DNA from: JBDKVA01 sp039679375
GTDB taxonomy: Bacteria; Bacillota; Clostridia; Acetivibrionales; DTU013
DNA: 5,853 nt
Assembly (NCBI GenBank): GCA_039679375.1
Contig: JBDKVA010000006.1
Coordinates: 1-5,853 of the forward strand
Direction: 5' to 3'
Part shown: one piece after another, positions 4,513 to 5,853 of the stretch
How positions within the stretch are numbered: position 1 is the first letter of the stretch
Layout: every line of letters starts with the position of its first letter
The notes under the pieces: model-generated
Databases searched by the model: none
Seen by the model: the letters and a program-made list of their open reading frames with translations, nothing else
Told to the model about the DNA's origin: nothing
Position numbers and translations under genes: made by a program

Positions 4513-5853
4513 CAGATGATAAATAGTTCAACCGGTAATTCGCCGGTATCATTTACTCCCAAATTCTTGTCATAAAATATTCGGTCAAGGATATACAGAC
4601 CAGTCTCAAAAGGCTGTAAAGCAGCATCCAGTTTTTTCAGATCGTTTATTCTCAATTGTACGGTATAGCGCTGCAAACTTAGCAACGCGGCTTTCTTTTC
4701 ATGAATTGTTTTTGCAGTTTTTAGCTCGCTAAGCAATTTATTGGCTTCGTCGTCATAATCAATAATGACGTCATTTTTACTGCTGTCATCAATTACGAAA
4801 AATTCATGTCCCGCCTCTCTGAATGCCTGTTTCAGCAGCACTGTTTTGGAATTTCCGCCCTGTGCTTCAAAGCGCTTTCGCCGGGCCGGATCATCTGTAA
4901 GCAAATCAATGATGGTACGCTCAGGATTATCCTTCAGAGGATACTCCATTTGTTTCTGTAAAGGTCTGAAATATCTTGCATAATACTCGTCCATAGCGGA
5001 CTTTGCCAAGATACCTCCAGGGTAGTTATCCGAATTGGCTTTAATGCTATACAGCAAATCCCGTGTTGCTTCCTGCGCCTTAGAGATATTTTCCAGAGAC
5101 GATATGCTCTCTTCCCGAATATTAATAATCGATACGATGCCGCAGTCTGTTTCACGGTTGCGATTGCAACGCCCGGCAGCCTGCACGATGCTGTCCAACC
5201 CTGTCAAAGAACGTACGACCCGCTCGAAAGAAACATCCACACCCGCTTCTATCAAGGTTGTGCTTACGCAAATAATTTTTCCTTTATTATTCCTGTCAGA
5301 AAGCTCAGCTCGTATCTTATCCAGCACAGTTTTCCGATGCGCTGCGCACATATTCGTAGATAAGTGAAACAGGAGGCAAGAAGGATCTACTTTTGACTTT
5401 AGATGTTTAAATACCTCCTGGGCACATTTTTTGGTATTCACGATTGCAAGTACAGATCGTGCCTTTTCGGCCTGCTCTGAAATAAAATCTGCTGCCTCCG
5501 CATAAGACATGCCGCCTTCATTTGTGTAATCTTTTATCTGTACCCGTCGAAAAGCGTCATCATATTTGCTTTCATCTTCAAGCATTTTTACAGGAGGCAG
5601 TATGCAATATCTGTCTAGCTTGTCTAATAGCGGCTGCGTTGCAGAACACAGAATCACCGATGACTGGCAGAAATATGCCAGATAATTCATAGCGGTATTG
5701 AACAGTTTAAATACCTTGATGGGCAAAGCTTGAATCTCATCTAAAATAATCACCGAATCACCGAGAGCTTGCATGCGCCGTATACAGGAAGTGCTGGCAG
5801 CAAAAAGTGTGTTTAAAAACTGAACCGCAGTCGTTGCGATGATCGGAGAATCC
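4512..5853 (-). CDS. cas3: CRISPR-associated helicase-nuclease Cas3, C-terminal part (5' end off window)
   Basis: Cas3 is recruited by target-bound Cascade and unwinds and degrades the DNA. The reading frame is open to the window edge, so the ATG at 5774 is not the start; 446 residues are visible of the roughly 750-850 expected. Motifs by fragment residue: TTAVQFLNTLF at 7-17 (a segment typical of Cas3 before motif II); DEIQALP at 38-44 (motif II, the DExx Walker B box); SATQP at 70-74 (motif III); VLAIVNTKKCAQ at 134-145 (motif IV region); STTLIEAGVDVSF at 197-209 (motif V); and QAAGRCNRN at 224-232 (motif VI with arginine fingers). The C-terminal accessory domain follows to the TGA at 4514-4512. 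The HD nuclease domain and Walker A (motif I) would lie upstream, off the window. All visible helicase motifs are intact. The gene probably starts the operon, so the promoter is also off the window. Confidence 0.95.
   Translation of the reverse strand, partial: DSPIIATTAVQFLNTLFAASTSCIRRMQALGDSVIILDEIQALPIKVFKLFNTAMNYLAYFCQSSVILCSATQPLLDKLDRYCILPPVKMLEDESKYDDAFRRVQIKDYTNEGGMSYAEAADFISEQAEKARSVLAIVNTKKCAQEVFKHLKSKVDPSCLLFHLSTNMCAAHRKTVLDKIRAELSDRNNKGKIICVSTTLIEAGVDVSFERVVRSLTGLDSIVQAAGRCNRNRETDCGIVSIINIREESISSLENISKAQEATRDLLYSIKANSDNYPGGILAKSAMDEYYARYFRPLQKQMEYPLKDNPERTIIDLLTDDPARRKRFEAQGGNSKTVLLKQAFREAGHEFFVIDDSSKNDVIIDYDDEANKLLSELKTAKTIHEKKAALLSLQRYTVQLRINDLKKLDAALQPFETGLYILDRIFYDKNLGVNDTGELPVELFII

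Noticed and set aside
5772..5774. ATG at 5774 as the start of cas3
   Set aside because: The frame remains open to the window edge and the 26 residues upstream match conserved Cas3 sequence (TTAVQFLNTLF), so the gene continues off the window.
1..5853. CRISPR repeats, a leader, mobile elements or tRNA genes
   Set aside because: No regularly spaced direct repeats, transposase fragments, terminal inverted repeats or tRNA-like folds were seen by eye. The array expected after cas1-cas2 would lie off the left edge.

Overview
The window is almost entirely one minus-strand operon: a type I-C (formerly Dvulg) CRISPR-Cas locus. Read in the direction of transcription, from high to low coordinates, the order is cas3 (5' end off the window), cas5c, cas8c (csd1), cas7c (csd2), cas4, and the first 25 codons of cas1. 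This is the canonical I-C order. The cas2 gene and the CRISPR array expected beyond cas1 would lie off the left edge, and I see no CRISPR repeats inside the window. Strong GGAGG-type Shine-Dalgarno sites before nearly every gene and a moderate base composition suggest a low- to mid-GC Bacillota bacterium, perhaps a Clostridia or Negativicutes member. That taxonomic guess is an inference; the sequence does not prove it.

Layout, right to left. Positions 5853-4512 hold the helicase and C-terminal half of Cas3, the effector nuclease-helicase. After a 16-bp gap come cas5c (4495-3752), which also carries the pre-crRNA processing activity in this subtype, and cas8c (3755-1641), the large subunit, overlapping by 4 bp (ATGA). 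The 3' end of cas8c very probably also encodes a separately translated small subunit, Cas11c, from an internal ribosome site at about 2094-2083 and Met561 (start at 2075). cas8c overlaps cas7c (1660-806), the crRNA-backbone subunit, by 20 bp. A 36-bp gap with no visible terminator leads to cas4 (769-62), a PAM-selecting adaptation nuclease. cas4 overlaps cas1 by 16 bp, and cas1 must begin with TTG at position 77 because a stop codon lies directly before it in frame.

Together, Cas5c, Cas8c, Cas11c and Cas7c would form Cascade/I-C. Cas5c cuts the crRNA, Cas8c reads the PAM, Cas7c coats the crRNA, Cas11c braces the complex, and Cas3 degrades the bound target. Cas4 and Cas1 (with Cas2) insert new spacers. 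All visible catalytic motifs look intact, with no frameshift, so the locus appears functional as far as it can be seen.

No genuinely new system is evident. The points worth a second look are the hidden Cas11c gene, the forced TTG start of cas1, the tandem repeat and start-stop codon pair before cas4, an acidic insertion and polar tail in Cas8c, and the cas5c start, where the longest reading frame is misleading. There is no stretch over 300 bases without a gene.
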